This document shows, in pieces, positions 8,345-17,288 of a stretch of 64,000 nt of DNA (positions are counted from its first letter, which is position 1; the number at the start of each line of letters is the position of its first letter). The position numbers were made by a program, and so were the translations under genes. The stretch covers positions 248,001 to 312,000 of the forward strand of contig JBGAFI010000001.1 of NCBI GenBank assembly GCA_044227325.1, given 5' to 3'. The notes under the pieces were generated by a model. The model did no database searches and was not told the origin of the DNA. It saw only the letters and a program-made list of their open reading frames with translations. Origin of the DNA: PFJX01 sp044227325 (lineage in GTDB: Bacteria > Pseudomonadota > Gammaproteobacteria > Burkholderiales > Thiobacillaceae).

Positions 8345-10534
8345 TCAGACGCCGCGTTCGGCCCGCATGGCCCCGGCCAGCCCGATGACGCGCGGATCGC
8401 TCCCCCATGCCTCCAGATCGAGGCAGAGCTTGCGCTGCCAATTGGGGTGCCCGTCGACGGTGCCGGGCAGGTTGGCCTGTTCCACCTCGCCCAGCATGTC
8501 CTCGGCCTGGGCCAGGGCGAGCTTGGCCGGCGCGCGGGCGAGATAGCGATGCACGGCGAGGATCAGGGCGGGGTTCATTTCCGCGCTGCCGGCGGGATGC
8601 GGCGGAAAGCCATCCGGTAGCACGCCTTCCCGCGCCAGGGCGGCCAGCAGGCGTTCCCGGTCCATGGCGCGGGCGGCGCTCTGGCGCTCGCGTTCTTCCG
8701 TGTCCGGGAACTGTCCCAGACCGGCGCGCAGATCCAGGTCGCGGCCGCGCCAGTAGCCGGCCAAGGTCGGCAGGTCGTGGGTCGTGGCGGCGACCGCGGC
8801 CGCCTCGGGGTAGTCGGCGGGCGCTCGGAAGGCGCCGTCGTGCTCCCGTTCGAAATAGAACAGGCGATAGGACAGGATGTCCCGTTCGGCCATGGCCGCG
8901 CGCACCGCGTCGGGCACCGTGCCCAGATCCTCGCCCACCACCAGGCAGCGGTTGCGCTGGCTTTCCAGGGCCAGGATGCCCAGCAGATCCTGGAACGGAT
9001 AGGCCACATAGGCACCCTGGTCGCCGCGCATCCCGGGCGGCACCCAGTACAGGCGCATCAGGCCCATGACATGGTCCAGGCGCAGCGCCCCGGCGCCGCG
9101 CATATTGGCGCGCAGCATGGCGATGAAGGGGGCGTAGCCGGCCTCGCGCAGGCGATGCGGAATCCAGGGCGGCAGGCCCCAATCCTGGCCGAGCAGGTTG
9201 AAATCGTCGGGCGGACTGCCAATGCGGGCGTCCAGGGCGTAGACCCGCCGCTGGCTCCAGGTCTCCGCGCCGCCGAGATCCACGCCCACCGCCAGGTCCC
9301 GGTACAGGCCGATGCCCAGGCCGAGAGCGATGGAACGCTCGCCGACGCGGTCCAACTGGGCTTCCGCCAGCCATTGCAGGTACAGGAAGTACTCCACCCG
9401 TTCCGCGTTCTCCGCGGCGAACGCGGCCACCTCGGCGGAGGCGGGATCGCGATACGCCGCGGGCCACACCGGCCAGCCCCAGAGGCCGGGGTCGCGGGCG
9501 TGGAAGTGTTCCTGCAAGGCCTGGTAGCGGGCGAAGCGCGCCAGTTCCCCGCCGCCATTTTCAAGCCAGGCGCGGAAGGCGCGGCCGCGCGCGTCATCGT
9601 GGTGGTGGGCGCGGAAATGGCGGTGCAGCAGGACCAGGATGCCCGACTTGGCCGCCGCCACGTCGGCGTAGTCCACCAGCCCGGTGGCGCGCAGGGCCCG
9701 CAACCGGGCCTGGAAATCCGGCTCGGCGACCTGGGCGCGCGCCTCGCCGCACTCGGCGAATTCGGGGACGCTTTCCACGTCGAGATACAGCGTGTTCAGG
9801 AAACGCCGGCTGGACGGGCTGTAGGGGCTAGCGTGGCGCGGGTTGTGGGGGAACAGGGCGTGCAAGGGATTGACGCCGAACAGGACGGCGCCGGCTTGCG
9901 CCGCCCACTCGGTCAAGCCGAGCAGATCGGTGAAGTCGCCCATGCCCCAGTTGCGCCGGGAGCGCACGCCGTAGAGCTGCGCCGTCACGCCCCAGACCCG
10001 CTTGTCGCCCTGGATCGCCTCGGGCCGGTGGCAGCGCGCGGGAGAGACGATCAAAGCCATGTCGGCGGTTTCCGGTCCACTGTCGTCTTCAAAAGAAATT
10101 TCCAGACGGTGGTAGCCGGTCTGCGCGATGGGAGGCAGGTCCAGGGCGCGCATGTGCCAGTCCTCTCCGGCGATGCGGGCGCTGTCCAGCGTCTCGAGTT
10201 GCGCCGGCGCGACGCGGCCCTCGCGTCGGGTGCCGTCCTCCAGGGCCAGATGCCAACGCCAGGTCGGGCCGGCTTGGCGGGCCGGCAGGCAGACGGGGAC
10301 GCGGATCGGCGCGTCCGCGCGGACCACCTGCGCCGGCGGCAGGCGGCGGCGCCAGTCCCGTTCCCGCCAGCCCTCCAGGGCGGCTTCGCAGGCCGCCTCG
10401 TCGCCGCAAGGCAGGTCCATGGCGCCGAGCAGGGCGCGCCGGGTGTCGTCCGAGGTCGCGTGGCCGTTCCCCCAGATGTCGTGGTATTCGGGCAGGATGC
10501 CGGCGCGCTCGGCCAGGCGTCGCAGGGCGCTCAT
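8345..10534 (-). CDS. malQ: 4-alpha-glucanotransferase (amylomaltase)
   Basis: A 729-residue GH77 enzyme that transfers glucan segments between malto-oligosaccharides. Visible signatures include SRRNWGMGDFTDL, SPYSPSSRRFLN, ALRLDHVMGLMRLYWVP (catalytic Asp region), LVVGEDLGTVPDAVR (acid/base Glu) and ATTHDLPTLAGYWRG. The long N-terminal domain of about 140 residues is typical of E. coli-type MalQ. The ATG at 10534 overlaps the glgX stop by four bases, so it is the second gene of a glgX-malQ unit for glycogen breakdown. The same frame stays open through glgX, but that upstream part is antisense-frame noise and is not part of this gene. Confidence 0.95.
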   Translation of the reverse strand: MSALRRLAERAGILPEYHDIWGNGHATSDDTRRALLGAMDLPCGDEAACEAALEGWRERDWRRRLPPAQVVRADAPIRVPVCLPARQAGPTWRWHLALEDGTRREGRVAPAQLETLDSARIAGEDWHMRALDLPPIAQTGYHRLEISFEDDSGPETADMALIVSPARCHRPEAIQGDKRVWGVTAQLYGVRSRRNWGMGDFTDLLGLTEWAAQAGAVLFGVNPLHALFPHNPRHASPYSPSSRRFLNTLYLDVESVPEFAECGEARAQVAEPDFQARLRALRATGLVDYADVAAAKSGILVLLHRHFRAHHHDDARGRAFRAWLENGGGELARFARYQALQEHFHARDPGLWGWPVWPAAYRDPASAEVAAFAAENAERVEYFLYLQWLAEAQLDRVGERSIALGLGIGLYRDLAVGVDLGGAETWSQRRVYALDARIGSPPDDFNLLGQDWGLPPWIPHRLREAGYAPFIAMLRANMRGAGALRLDHVMGLMRLYWVPPGMRGDQGAYVAYPFQDLLGILALESQRNRCLVVGEDLGTVPDAVRAAMAERDILSYRLFYFEREHDGAFRAPADYPEAAAVAATTHDLPTLAGYWRGRDLDLRAGLGQFPDTEERERQSAARAMDRERLLAALAREGVLPDGFPPHPAGSAEMNPALILAVHRYLARAPAKLALAQAEDMLGEVEQANLPGTVDGHPNWQRKLCLDLEAWGSDPRVIGLAGAMRAERGV

Positions 10535-12660
10535 GAGGTTTTCCTGGGCAGGATCAGCAGGGTGAAGGAGCGCGCCATCAGCGGGAACGACTGGCCGCCG
10601 CGGTAGCGCTTGCGCAAGGCCAGCCCGTCCGGCCGGGCGGTGTCCAGCACCGCCCGCCAGGCGGCGTCCTCGGGCCAGGCGGGCAGGACGAAGGGCAGAG
10701 GCTCGTGATGGGCGTTGAACAGGAGCAGGCAGTCGTCGTCCTCGATGCGCTGGCCGCGCATGTCCAGTTCGCCGATGGCGGCGCCGAACAGATAGACGCC
10801 CAGGCAGCGGGCGTGATGATGGTTCCATTCCCGGTCGCTCATTTCGCTGCCGTCGGGTTTCAGCCAGAGGATGTCCTTGGCATCCGCGCCGTGGATGAAG
10901 CGCCCCTGGAAGAAGTGGCGCCGGCGCAGGGCCGGGTGTTCCCGCCGCAGGCGCAGGCAGGTGGCCACGAATTCGCACAGATCCCGGTCCACGCTTGCGC
11001 AGTCCCAATCCAGCCAGTTGCGGGCGTTGTCCTGGCAATAGGTGTTGTTGTTGCCGCCCTGGCTGCGGCCCTTTTCGTCGCCCGCCGTGAGCATGGGAAC
11101 GCCCTGGGAGAAGATCAGGGTTGCCAGCAGATTGCGCTTCTGGCGCGCGCGCAGGGCGTTGATCTCGCGGGATTCCGTGGGGCCCTCGACGCCGCAGTTC
11201 CAGGAACGGTTGTGGGATTCGCCGTCCCGGTTGCCCTCGCCGTTGGCCTCGTTGTGCTTGGTGTTGTAGCTGACCAGGTCGGCCAGGGGAAAACCGTCGT
11301 GGCAGGTGATGAAATTGATGCTGGCGTAGGGGCGGCGGCCGCTGTGGGCGTACAGGTCGGAGGAGCCGGTGAGGCGGGTGGCGAACTCGCCGATGAGGCC
11401 GCCCTCGCCGCGCCAGTAGTCGCGCATGACGTCCCGGTAGCGGCCGTTCCACTCGGTCCAGCCGATGGGGAAGTTGCCCACCTGGTAACCGCCCTCGCCC
11501 AGATCCCAGGGCTCGGCGATCAGCTTGACCCGGGACAGCACCGGATCCTGGTTGATGATGTCGAAGAAGGCGCCGAGCTTGTCCACCGCGTGCAGTTCCC
11601 GGGCCAGGGCGCTGGCCAGATCGAAGCGGAAGCCGTCCACGTGCATTTCCAGCACCCAGTAGCGCAGCGAGTCCATGATCAGTTGCAGCGCGCGCGGATG
11701 CATCATGTTCAGGGTGTTGCCGCAGCCGGTGTAGTCCATGTAGTAGCGGCGGTCGCCGTCCACCAGGCGGTAGTAGGCGGCGTTGTCGATGCCCCGGAAG
11801 GAGAGGGTGGGACCCAGGTGGTTGCCCTCGGCGGTGTGGTTGTAGACCACGTCCAGGATCACCTCGATGCCGGCCGCGTGCAGGGTCTTCACCATGGTCT
11901 TGAATTCGCCGATCTCGCCGCTCGCCGAGTAGCGCATCTCCGGCGCGAAATAGCCGATGGAGTTGTAGCCCCAGTAGTTGCGCAGGCCTTTTTCCACCAG
12001 GTGGCGGTCGTCGACGAAGGCGTGCACCGGCATCAGTTCCACGGCGGTGACGCCGAGATGCTTGAGATGGGCGATCGCGGGCTCGCTCGCCAGGCCCGCG
12101 TAGGTGCCGCGCAGCGGCGGCGGCAGATGCGGGTTGAGCTGGGTGAAGCCCTTCACGTGCAGTTCGTAGATGACGGTTTCGTGCCAGGAGATTTTCGGCG
12201 GCTTGTCGTCGCCCCAGGTGAAGGCGGGATCGATGACCCGGCATTTCGGCATGCCCGGCGCGGAGTCGCGCCGGTCGAAGGAAAGATCCTCGCGCCGATG
12301 GCCGACTTTGTAGCCGAAGTGGGCATCCGACCACTTGATCTGGTTCTCGATCACCCGCGCGTAGGGGTCCAGCAGCAGCTTGTGGGGATTGAAGCGGTGA
12401 CCGGCCTCGGGCTGGTAGGGGCCGTGCACCCGGTAGCCGTAGAGCTGGCCCGGCCGGACCTGGGGCAGATAGCCGTGCCAGACCAGGTCGGTGCGCTCCG
12501 GCAGAGGAATGCGGTCGATCTCGCGGCGGCCCTTGGGATCGAACAGGCACAGTTCCACTTTTTCCGCGTGTTCCGAGAACAGCGCGAAATTGACCCCGCC
12601 CCCATCCCAGGTGGCGCCTAGGGGATAGGGATTGCCGGGCCAGACGGCATAGTCGTGCAT
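10531..12660 (-). CDS. glgX: Glycogen debranching enzyme GlgX
   Basis: A 709-residue GH13 enzyme with an N-terminal CBM48-type domain (VWPGNPYPLGATWDGGGVNF) and a TIM-barrel catalytic domain. The catalytic Asp is in VDGFRFDLASAL, the Glu in LIAEPWDLGEGG, and the transition-state Asp in ITCHDGFPLADLV. GlgX removes short branch stubs from phosphorylase-limited glycogen, releasing malto-oligosaccharides that MalQ then handles. A good ribosome-binding site (GGAGAAG) precedes the ATG at 12660. No glgA, glgB, glgC or glgP is in the window, so the rest of the glycogen pathway must lie elsewhere. Confidence 0.95.
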   Translation of the reverse strand: MHDYAVWPGNPYPLGATWDGGGVNFALFSEHAEKVELCLFDPKGRREIDRIPLPERTDLVWHGYLPQVRPGQLYGYRVHGPYQPEAGHRFNPHKLLLDPYARVIENQIKWSDAHFGYKVGHRREDLSFDRRDSAPGMPKCRVIDPAFTWGDDKPPKISWHETVIYELHVKGFTQLNPHLPPPLRGTYAGLASEPAIAHLKHLGVTAVELMPVHAFVDDRHLVEKGLRNYWGYNSIGYFAPEMRYSASGEIGEFKTMVKTLHAAGIEVILDVVYNHTAEGNHLGPTLSFRGIDNAAYYRLVDGDRRYYMDYTGCGNTLNMMHPRALQLIMDSLRYWVLEMHVDGFRFDLASALARELHAVDKLGAFFDIINQDPVLSRVKLIAEPWDLGEGGYQVGNFPIGWTEWNGRYRDVMRDYWRGEGGLIGEFATRLTGSSDLYAHSGRRPYASINFITCHDGFPLADLVSYNTKHNEANGEGNRDGESHNRSWNCGVEGPTESREINALRARQKRNLLATLIFSQGVPMLTAGDEKGRSQGGNNNTYCQDNARNWLDWDCASVDRDLCEFVATCLRLRREHPALRRRHFFQGRFIHGADAKDILWLKPDGSEMSDREWNHHHARCLGVYLFGAAIGELDMRGQRIEDDDCLLLFNAHHEPLPFVLPAWPEDAAWRAVLDTARPDGLALRKRYRGGQSFPLMARSFTLLILPRKTS

Positions 12661-13085
12661 ACAACTTCTCCGGAATATTGCTTGCGCGCCGCCGGTGCCG
12701 CCGGCCTGGCGGCGGTCCGGCGCGGAAGGGACGCGCGTGATAGGCAAAAGGTACATGAAGTTGGGTTGCCGGGTCACCGCCAAACTTGGCGGGTGCGGCG
12801 ATGGCGTCCTTGGACGCCGCCCTGCCTTCGCGCGGAATCGTTCGCCGCGCCGCCGATGCCCGAGTGCCTGGATTCTGAATGGCCTGGCCACGCCTGGGAG
12901 AAGCGCCGGCCGGGAGGAGAAATGCAGGATGAAAGTCCGGCGCTTCAAAAGCGGTGGCCTAGAGAAGGGGGCGTTGGCCGTCCGGCGCAATGCCGAAAAG
13001 TCCCAGCCCGCGGCTCAAGCCGCGCGCTGAACCCGGGATGTCCTGACTTCCGGTCGTGCCCGTTTGGGTAGCGGGCGCGGTTCCG
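12661..13085. other. Non-coding stretch upstream of glgX
   Basis: About 425 bp between the divergently placed start of glgX and the end of the stress-protein gene. I see no convincing gene. A 33-residue basic open frame (ATG 12929 to 13030) has a GGAGGAG about ten bases ahead, but its composition is what GC-rich DNA gives by chance. The glgX promoter should lie near 12660-12800, without a clear match. Confidence 0.5.
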
Positions 13086-13532
13086 TCAGCGGTAGACCAG
13101 GACCGGCACCGTGCAGTGGGTCAGCACCTTCTGGGTTTCCGAGCCCAGCAGCAGGGCGCTCGCGCCGCGGCGGCCGTGGGAGGCCATGACGATGAGGTCG
13201 CAGCCCCGGCTTTCCGCCGCCGCGACGATCCCCTCGTAGGGCGAATCGCAGTCGTTCCGCAAGGTTTCATAGGCGACACCCGCTTCGTTCGCGGTCCGCG
13301 CGGCGGCATCCAACACGGTCTCCGCCCGCCGCTCGACCGCCGCGCGGTAATCCTGATCGAGGCCGATGTCGGGCACGAGGGACTCGCCGCCCATGAAGAC
13401 GGGAAAAGCCGAGGGCATGGCGTGGTAGAGGGTCAACCGGGCGCCGGCTTCCCGCGCGAGGGCGCAGGCATGCGCGAGGGCCTTCTGTGTAAGTTCGCCG
13501 CCATCCACCGGAACCAGAATGTGCTTGTACAT
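13086..13532 (-). CDS. Universal stress protein, UspA family
   Basis: A 148-residue single USP domain. It opens with MYKHILVPVDGGELTQKAL and carries the ATP-binding loop near its C-terminus as GRRGASALLLGSETQKVL, close to the G-2x-G-9x-G-S/T consensus, followed by CTVPVLVYR. Such proteins bind ATP and are induced under starvation or respiratory stress. It is downstream of narXL on the same strand with a 68-bp gap, so it could belong to the nitrate/anaerobic response as UspA genes often do, but no regulatory site proves this. Confidence 0.92.
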   Translation of the reverse strand: MYKHILVPVDGGELTQKALAHACALAREAGARLTLYHAMPSAFPVFMGGESLVPDIGLDQDYRAAVERRAETVLDAAARTANEAGVAYETLRNDCDSPYEGIVAAAESRGCDLIVMASHGRRGASALLLGSETQKVLTHCTVPVLVYR

Positions 13533-13600
13533 GGCCGATCTCCTTTCCCTGCTTCCAGCATAGCCAAGCCGGGAACGAACGCGCCGGACCGGGCGCGCCT

Positions 13601-14254
13601 TTATTTCCCCTTGTGCGGGTGTTCCACCGCCCACACCGCCGCCTCCACCCGGGATTTCAGGTTGAGCTTGCGCAGGATGTGCTTGACGTGGACTTTCACG
13701 GTGCCTTCCGCGATGTCCAGTTCCTTGCCGATCAGCTTGTTGCTCATGCCCGACGCGATGCGTTCCAGGATGCGGGTTTCCTGTTCGGTGAGGTCGGCTT
13801 CCTTGGTGGATTCCGGACGTTTCTGGCCGCGCAGGGCGGCGGCGAGGATATGGGTCAGGGCCTCGGAGATGATGAGCTTGCCGGCGGCGGCGGTTTGCAG
13901 GCTTTCCACCATCTGCTCCGGTTCCATGTCCTTCAGCAGGTAGCCGTCGGCGCCGTTGCGCAGGGCGGCGACCAGATCCTCGGCCTGGTCGGAGACGGTG
14001 ATCATGATGACGCGGGTGTCCAGGTCGCCGCCTTTCACCTCCTTCAGCACGTCCAGGCCGCTCATATCCTTCATGTTCAGGTCCAGCAGCAGCAGATCGG
14101 GGCGGACCTTCTTCACCAGGGCGACGCCGTCCTTGCCGCAGGAGGCCTCGCCGATCAGGCGGAAGGCGGGAATCGTGCTGAGAAGCTGGGTCAGGCCCCG
14201 GCGGAACAGGGGATGGTCGTCGACGATGACGACATTGAGTTCGGCTTCGGTCAT
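13601..14254 (-). CDS. narL: Nitrate/nitrite response regulator NarL
   Basis: A 217-residue LuxR/NarL-family regulator. The receiver domain has the acidic pair VDDHP and phosphoacceptor D58 in LLLLDLNMKDMSG; the C-terminal HTH reads LTEQETRILERIASGMSNKLIGKELDIAEGTVKVH (positions about 151-186), almost the NarL textbook sequence. NarL activates nitrate respiration genes and represses alternatives when phosphorylated by NarX. It overlaps the narX stop by four bases (ATGA), so the pair is translationally coupled. No nitrate reductase genes are in the window. Confidence 0.94.
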   Translation of the reverse strand: MTEAELNVVIVDDHPLFRRGLTQLLSTIPAFRLIGEASCGKDGVALVKKVRPDLLLLDLNMKDMSGLDVLKEVKGGDLDTRVIMITVSDQAEDLVAALRNGADGYLLKDMEPEQMVESLQTAAAGKLIISEALTHILAAALRGQKRPESTKEADLTEQETRILERIASGMSNKLIGKELDIAEGTVKVHVKHILRKLNLKSRVEAAVWAVEHPHKGK

Positions 14255-16179
14255 GGGGTTTGCGTCCGCAGGATGGGCGGGAGGGGGGAAAGGACGGCGG
14301 CGGCGGGGCTGGCGGGCGGGAGGTCGGTCGTGAAGCGGAGATCGACCCGGGTGCCGCCTTCCGGCCGATTCTCCACGACGACGCGGCCGCGCAGGGTTTC
14401 CGCCCGCTCGCGCATGATGTTGAGGCCGTAATGCTGGACGTCGCGGGAAGGCGCGGCGGCCAGGCCGATGCCATTGTCCTCCACGCTGATCCGGACCTCG
14501 CCGTCCGCGTGCGCGACCCGCACCCAGGCCTGGCTGGCCTGGGCGTGGCGCAGGACGTTGTAAAGCGCCTCGCGGATGATCTGGAGCGCGTGGATTTCCT
14601 GGTTGGGGCTGAGATGGCAGCCTTCCAGCAGGGTTTCCAGGTGGATGGGCACGCCGCCCCGGTCGGCGAATTCGTTGACCGTGCGATCCAGCAGATCCAG
14701 GAAATCGCCTTCCATCTTCAGGCGGAAAGTGGCGAGCAGTTCCCGCAATTGCCGATAGGCCGAGGTGATGCCCTCGCGCAGGTCGCGCAGGATGGTGCCG
14801 GCCTCGTTGCCGCGCGCCGGATCCGAAAGCACAGGTTGCAGCAGGCTGGCCTGGATCTTCATGTAGGACAGGGATTGGGCGATGGAGTCGTGCAGTTCCC
14901 GGGCGATGACGGAGCGCTCCTCCTGGAGCGCGAGCAGGCGTTCCTGCTCGGTCTTATAGGAGATGCCCAGGGCGATGCCGATGTGCCGGCTCAAGGCCTC
15001 GAGGAGCTGCTCCTGCCAAGCTTCCAGGCGCCGGCCGGCGGGCAGGGCGAGGCGCAGCACGCCGTACAGCCCCTCGTTGTCGCGCAGGGGCACGATGAGC
15101 TCTTCCCGGTCGCCTTCCGCGCGGTAAAGCCAGCGCTCCTCGCATTCCAGCCTGGCGATGCAGCGCACGCATTCCCCCCGGCTGAAATCCGCGCAGCCGC
15201 CCTCGCTGGAGGCCAGGATGGTGGCGCCGCCGCTGTGCTTGGGCATCAGGCAGGCCATGCTCCCCGTGAGCCCCAGCACCGCTTCGAGTTCCTTCAGCAT
15301 GGCCTGGTAGGTCTCCGGCGCCACCGGGGCGTTGTGCAGGCGGGAGATGGCGTTGTAGAGCAGCTCCAGCGACTGGTTGCTGCGCGTGAGGGCGGCGGTC
15401 TTCTCCGCGACCCGCTGCTCCAGGCCGCGATACAGCTTGGACAGCTCTTCCGCCATGGCATTGAAGGACTGGCCCAGTTGACCAAGCTCGTCCTCGCGCG
15501 GGTCGCTGACGCGCGCGCCGAAATCGCCCCGGGCGATGCGCGTGGCGTTGTCGACCAAGGCGCGCAGGGGGGACAGCACGTTCCGGTTCACCACATAGAT
15601 GCTGGCGGAGAGCACGACGACGATGAGGAACAGGGCGACGCCCAGGATGCTGCGCATCAGATGGATGTTCGCCTCGGTATCCGCCTCGAGTTGGGCCACC
15701 ATGGTGTTGATGTTGTCGACAAAGGCGTCGATGACGGACAGAAGCTCGTTGTGGTGGACCACCGGATGCCGATCCACGCCGGGCAGGGATTCCTCGAGCA
15801 GCATGGGTTTCAGGCGGTCTTTCCAGGTGTTCCGCACGGCGCGGAACGTGGCCGCGTAATCGCTGTCCGGCTTGCGCGTCATGGCGTTGCGCAGGGAGGC
15901 GTCGGCCAGGCTGGCCTCGAACTGGTTCATGGCCACCAGCAGCGCGCCATGGTTGCTGACGCCGTTGGCGGCGTCGGCGAGCACCTGACTGCCCATGCGG
16001 TGGCTCTGTTTGCGCAGGCTGCCGGCCACGTTGATGGCGCTGCCGCTGCCCTGAATCCGTTCCGCCACCAGCACCGAGGTGGCGATGCCGCCGACGCCGA
16101 TGGTGGTGATGGCGATCATGGCGAAAGCCAGGCCGAGCATGATGGATCGCCGGGAAATCAGGGTCCAGAACCTGCGCAT
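14251..16179 (-). CDS. narX: Nitrate/nitrite sensor kinase NarX
   Basis: A 642-residue membrane sensor kinase. TM1 is about residues 14-36; directly after it comes the P-box SAINVAGSLRKQSHRMGSQ, the periplasmic nitrate-binding helix of NarX/NarQ. TM2 is about 185-205, followed by HAMP (PLRALVDNATRIARGDFGAR). A GAF-like central module carries a cysteine group (CADFSRGECVRCIARLEC), as in NarX. The kinase core is HisKA_3 type with the phospho-histidine in VIARELHDSIAQSLS and an HATPase C-terminus. It senses periplasmic nitrate or nitrite and phosphorylates NarL, encoded just downstream. Confidence 0.94.
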   Translation of the reverse strand: MRRFWTLISRRSIMLGLAFAMIAITTIGVGGIATSVLVAERIQGSGSAINVAGSLRKQSHRMGSQVLADAANGVSNHGALLVAMNQFEASLADASLRNAMTRKPDSDYAATFRAVRNTWKDRLKPMLLEESLPGVDRHPVVHHNELLSVIDAFVDNINTMVAQLEADTEANIHLMRSILGVALFLIVVVLSASIYVVNRNVLSPLRALVDNATRIARGDFGARVSDPREDELGQLGQSFNAMAEELSKLYRGLEQRVAEKTAALTRSNQSLELLYNAISRLHNAPVAPETYQAMLKELEAVLGLTGSMACLMPKHSGGATILASSEGGCADFSRGECVRCIARLECEERWLYRAEGDREELIVPLRDNEGLYGVLRLALPAGRRLEAWQEQLLEALSRHIGIALGISYKTEQERLLALQEERSVIARELHDSIAQSLSYMKIQASLLQPVLSDPARGNEAGTILRDLREGITSAYRQLRELLATFRLKMEGDFLDLLDRTVNEFADRGGVPIHLETLLEGCHLSPNQEIHALQIIREALYNVLRHAQASQAWVRVAHADGEVRISVEDNGIGLAAAPSRDVQHYGLNIMRERAETLRGRVVVENRPEGGTRVDLRFTTDLPPASPAAAVLSPLPPILRTQTP

Positions 16180-16238
16180 TGCGACTCTCCAGGCCAGGCA
16201 CGGAATGGCGTGGCGTTTTTGCGAAGACTATTAAGAGA

Positions 16239-16245
16239 TACCACC
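16239..16245 (+). promoter_or_regulatory. Possible NarL heptamer
   Basis: TACCACC differs from the NarL heptamer consensus TACYNMT only in the last base. It lies about 60 bp upstream of the narX start codon. With the heptamer at 16324 it might support autoregulation of narXL. Heptamers are short and common, so this is weak. Confidence 0.25.
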
Positions 16246-16322
16246 ATCGGACGGGCTTGCCCATGACCGCGTACAAGTGCCCAGGTATCGCATTAATAAA
16301 CAATGACTTGAAAAAACGCCGT

Positions 16323-16340
16323 ATACCACTTTGGTGATAT
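16323..16340 (+). promoter_or_regulatory. Inverted repeat containing a NarL-type heptamer
   Basis: ATACCACTTTGGTGATAT has seven-base arms of which six pairs match (ATACCAC against ATATCAC) around four central bases. Its left half contains TACCACT (16324-16330), an exact fit to the NarL heptamer TACYNMT. It lies in the intergenic region between narX and the divergent Crp/Fnr gene, so it may control either. The right half is not a good heptamer. Confidence 0.35.
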
Positions 16341-16398
16341 CTCGAGCATTCCTGTCGGCCTTTGGGGGTATTTGGACTTGCTTGTCTTGTTTCTAAAC

Positions 16399-16412
16399 TT
16401 GACTCGCATCAA
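16399..16412 (+). promoter_or_regulatory. FNR/ANR-like box
   Basis: TTGAC-TCGC-ATCAA matches the FNR/ANR/DNR consensus TTGAT-N4-ATCAA at nine of ten defined positions. It lies 31 bp before the ATG of the Crp/Fnr gene at 16444. That is too close for the usual -41.5 activator position with a leader, so autorepression, or a transcript starting near the ATG, is more likely than classical activation. Confidence 0.5.
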
Positions 16413-16443
16413 GACCCGAAACCCACACCGGATTGGAAGCATC

Positions 16444-17130
16444 ATGATTTTGGAAACGCGGCATTCGATCTCCGAAATACTTTCGCGCCAGCCCCTGTTT
16501 CGCATTTTGAGCGGACCCGAACTGGTCCTGTTGGCCAAGAGCGCCACCGAGTACCGACTCAGCAAGAACGAAATGCTGCTGCAGAAAGGCGACCGCTCCG
16601 AGGGCCTGCACCTGGTCATCTCCGGCCAGGTCAAGCTTTATCTGCCCTCCATGGCGGGCTCCGAAAAAGTGGTGCGCATGGCGGCTCCCGGCGACACCTT
16701 CGGCGAGGAAGGCGCCTTCCTCAACAAACCCTGTGCGATGGCGGTCCAGGCGGTGAAGGACAGCATCCTGCTGATGCTGGACAAGCACTCCCTGATGGAT
16801 GCCATGGACCGCAACTGCGTGCTTGCCAGCGCCCTGATGACCCACATGTGCACCCGCCTGTGCGAGCTGGTGGAGAACCTGGAAACCTGCGTCCAGCGCA
16901 ACAGCGCCCAACGGGTCGTGCACTATCTGATGCAACTGGCGCCGCAGGAGGCGGAAAGTTTCGATCTGGTGCTGGACGTGAACAAGCAGACCATCGCCTC
17001 CCAGCTCAACCTGGCCCCGGAAACCTTCTCGCGCGTGCTCGCGCGTCTCGCCAAGGACGGCTGCATCGAGGTCAAGGGCCGCAACATCACCATCATGAAC
17101 ATGCGCAACCTGCGGGAATACGCGGGCTAG
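16444..17130 (+). CDS. Crp/Fnr-family regulator next to narXL (DNR-like)
   Basis: A 228-residue Crp/Fnr protein: effector barrel about residues 20-130 and a winged helix ending in QLNLAPETFSRVLARLAKDGCI. The effector half lacks the FNR cysteine spacing (only scattered Cys), arguing against a 4Fe-4S switch and for a DNR/NnrR-type NO or redox regulator. The start at 16444 follows GGAAG by seven bases; an earlier in-frame ATG at 16372 would add a hydrophobic, non-conserved stretch and span the FNR-like box. It is divergent from narXL, so a role in nitrate or denitrification control is likely. It ends shortly before a strong terminator. Confidence 0.88.
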   Translation: MILETRHSISEILSRQPLFRILSGPELVLLAKSATEYRLSKNEMLLQKGDRSEGLHLVISGQVKLYLPSMAGSEKVVRMAAPGDTFGEEGAFLNKPCAMAVQAVKDSILLMLDKHSLMDAMDRNCVLASALMTHMCTRLCELVENLETCVQRNSAQRVVHYLMQLAPQEAESFDLVLDVNKQTIASQLNLAPETFSRVLARLAKDGCIEVKGRNITIMNMRNLREYAG

Positions 17131-17162
17131 CTCAACGGTGTCTCCTCCGGCGCGTTAGCGCG

Positions 17163-17190
17163 GCCTCCTCGTAAGGGGAGGCTTTTTTTT
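17163..17190 (+). terminator. Rho-independent terminator of the Crp/Fnr gene
   Basis: GCCTCC (17163-17168) pairs with GGAGGC (17177-17182) across an eight-base loop and is followed by eight T residues. It lies 33 bp after the stop of the Crp/Fnr gene and is a typical intrinsic terminator. Confidence 0.88.
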
Positions 17191-17288
17191 GGGGGGCATG
17201 CGCAATCCGGTGTCGGAAGTCGTGGATGCCGTTCCTTGGAAAAGGCGCGCGGGTTCTGGCGCCACGCGGCTTTCCGGAAGCTTCCGGC

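Noticed and set aside
10535..12664. Extension of the malQ frame upstream through glgX
   Set aside because: The upstream part is an off-frame reading of glgX, rich in Arg, Pro and Gly; malQ has a natural ATG overlapping the glgX stop.
12655..13071. Open frames in the gap before glgX, including a 33-residue basic peptide with a Shine-Dalgarno-like sequence
   Set aside because: Composition is that of random GC-rich translation, and there is no coupling to neighbours or domain.
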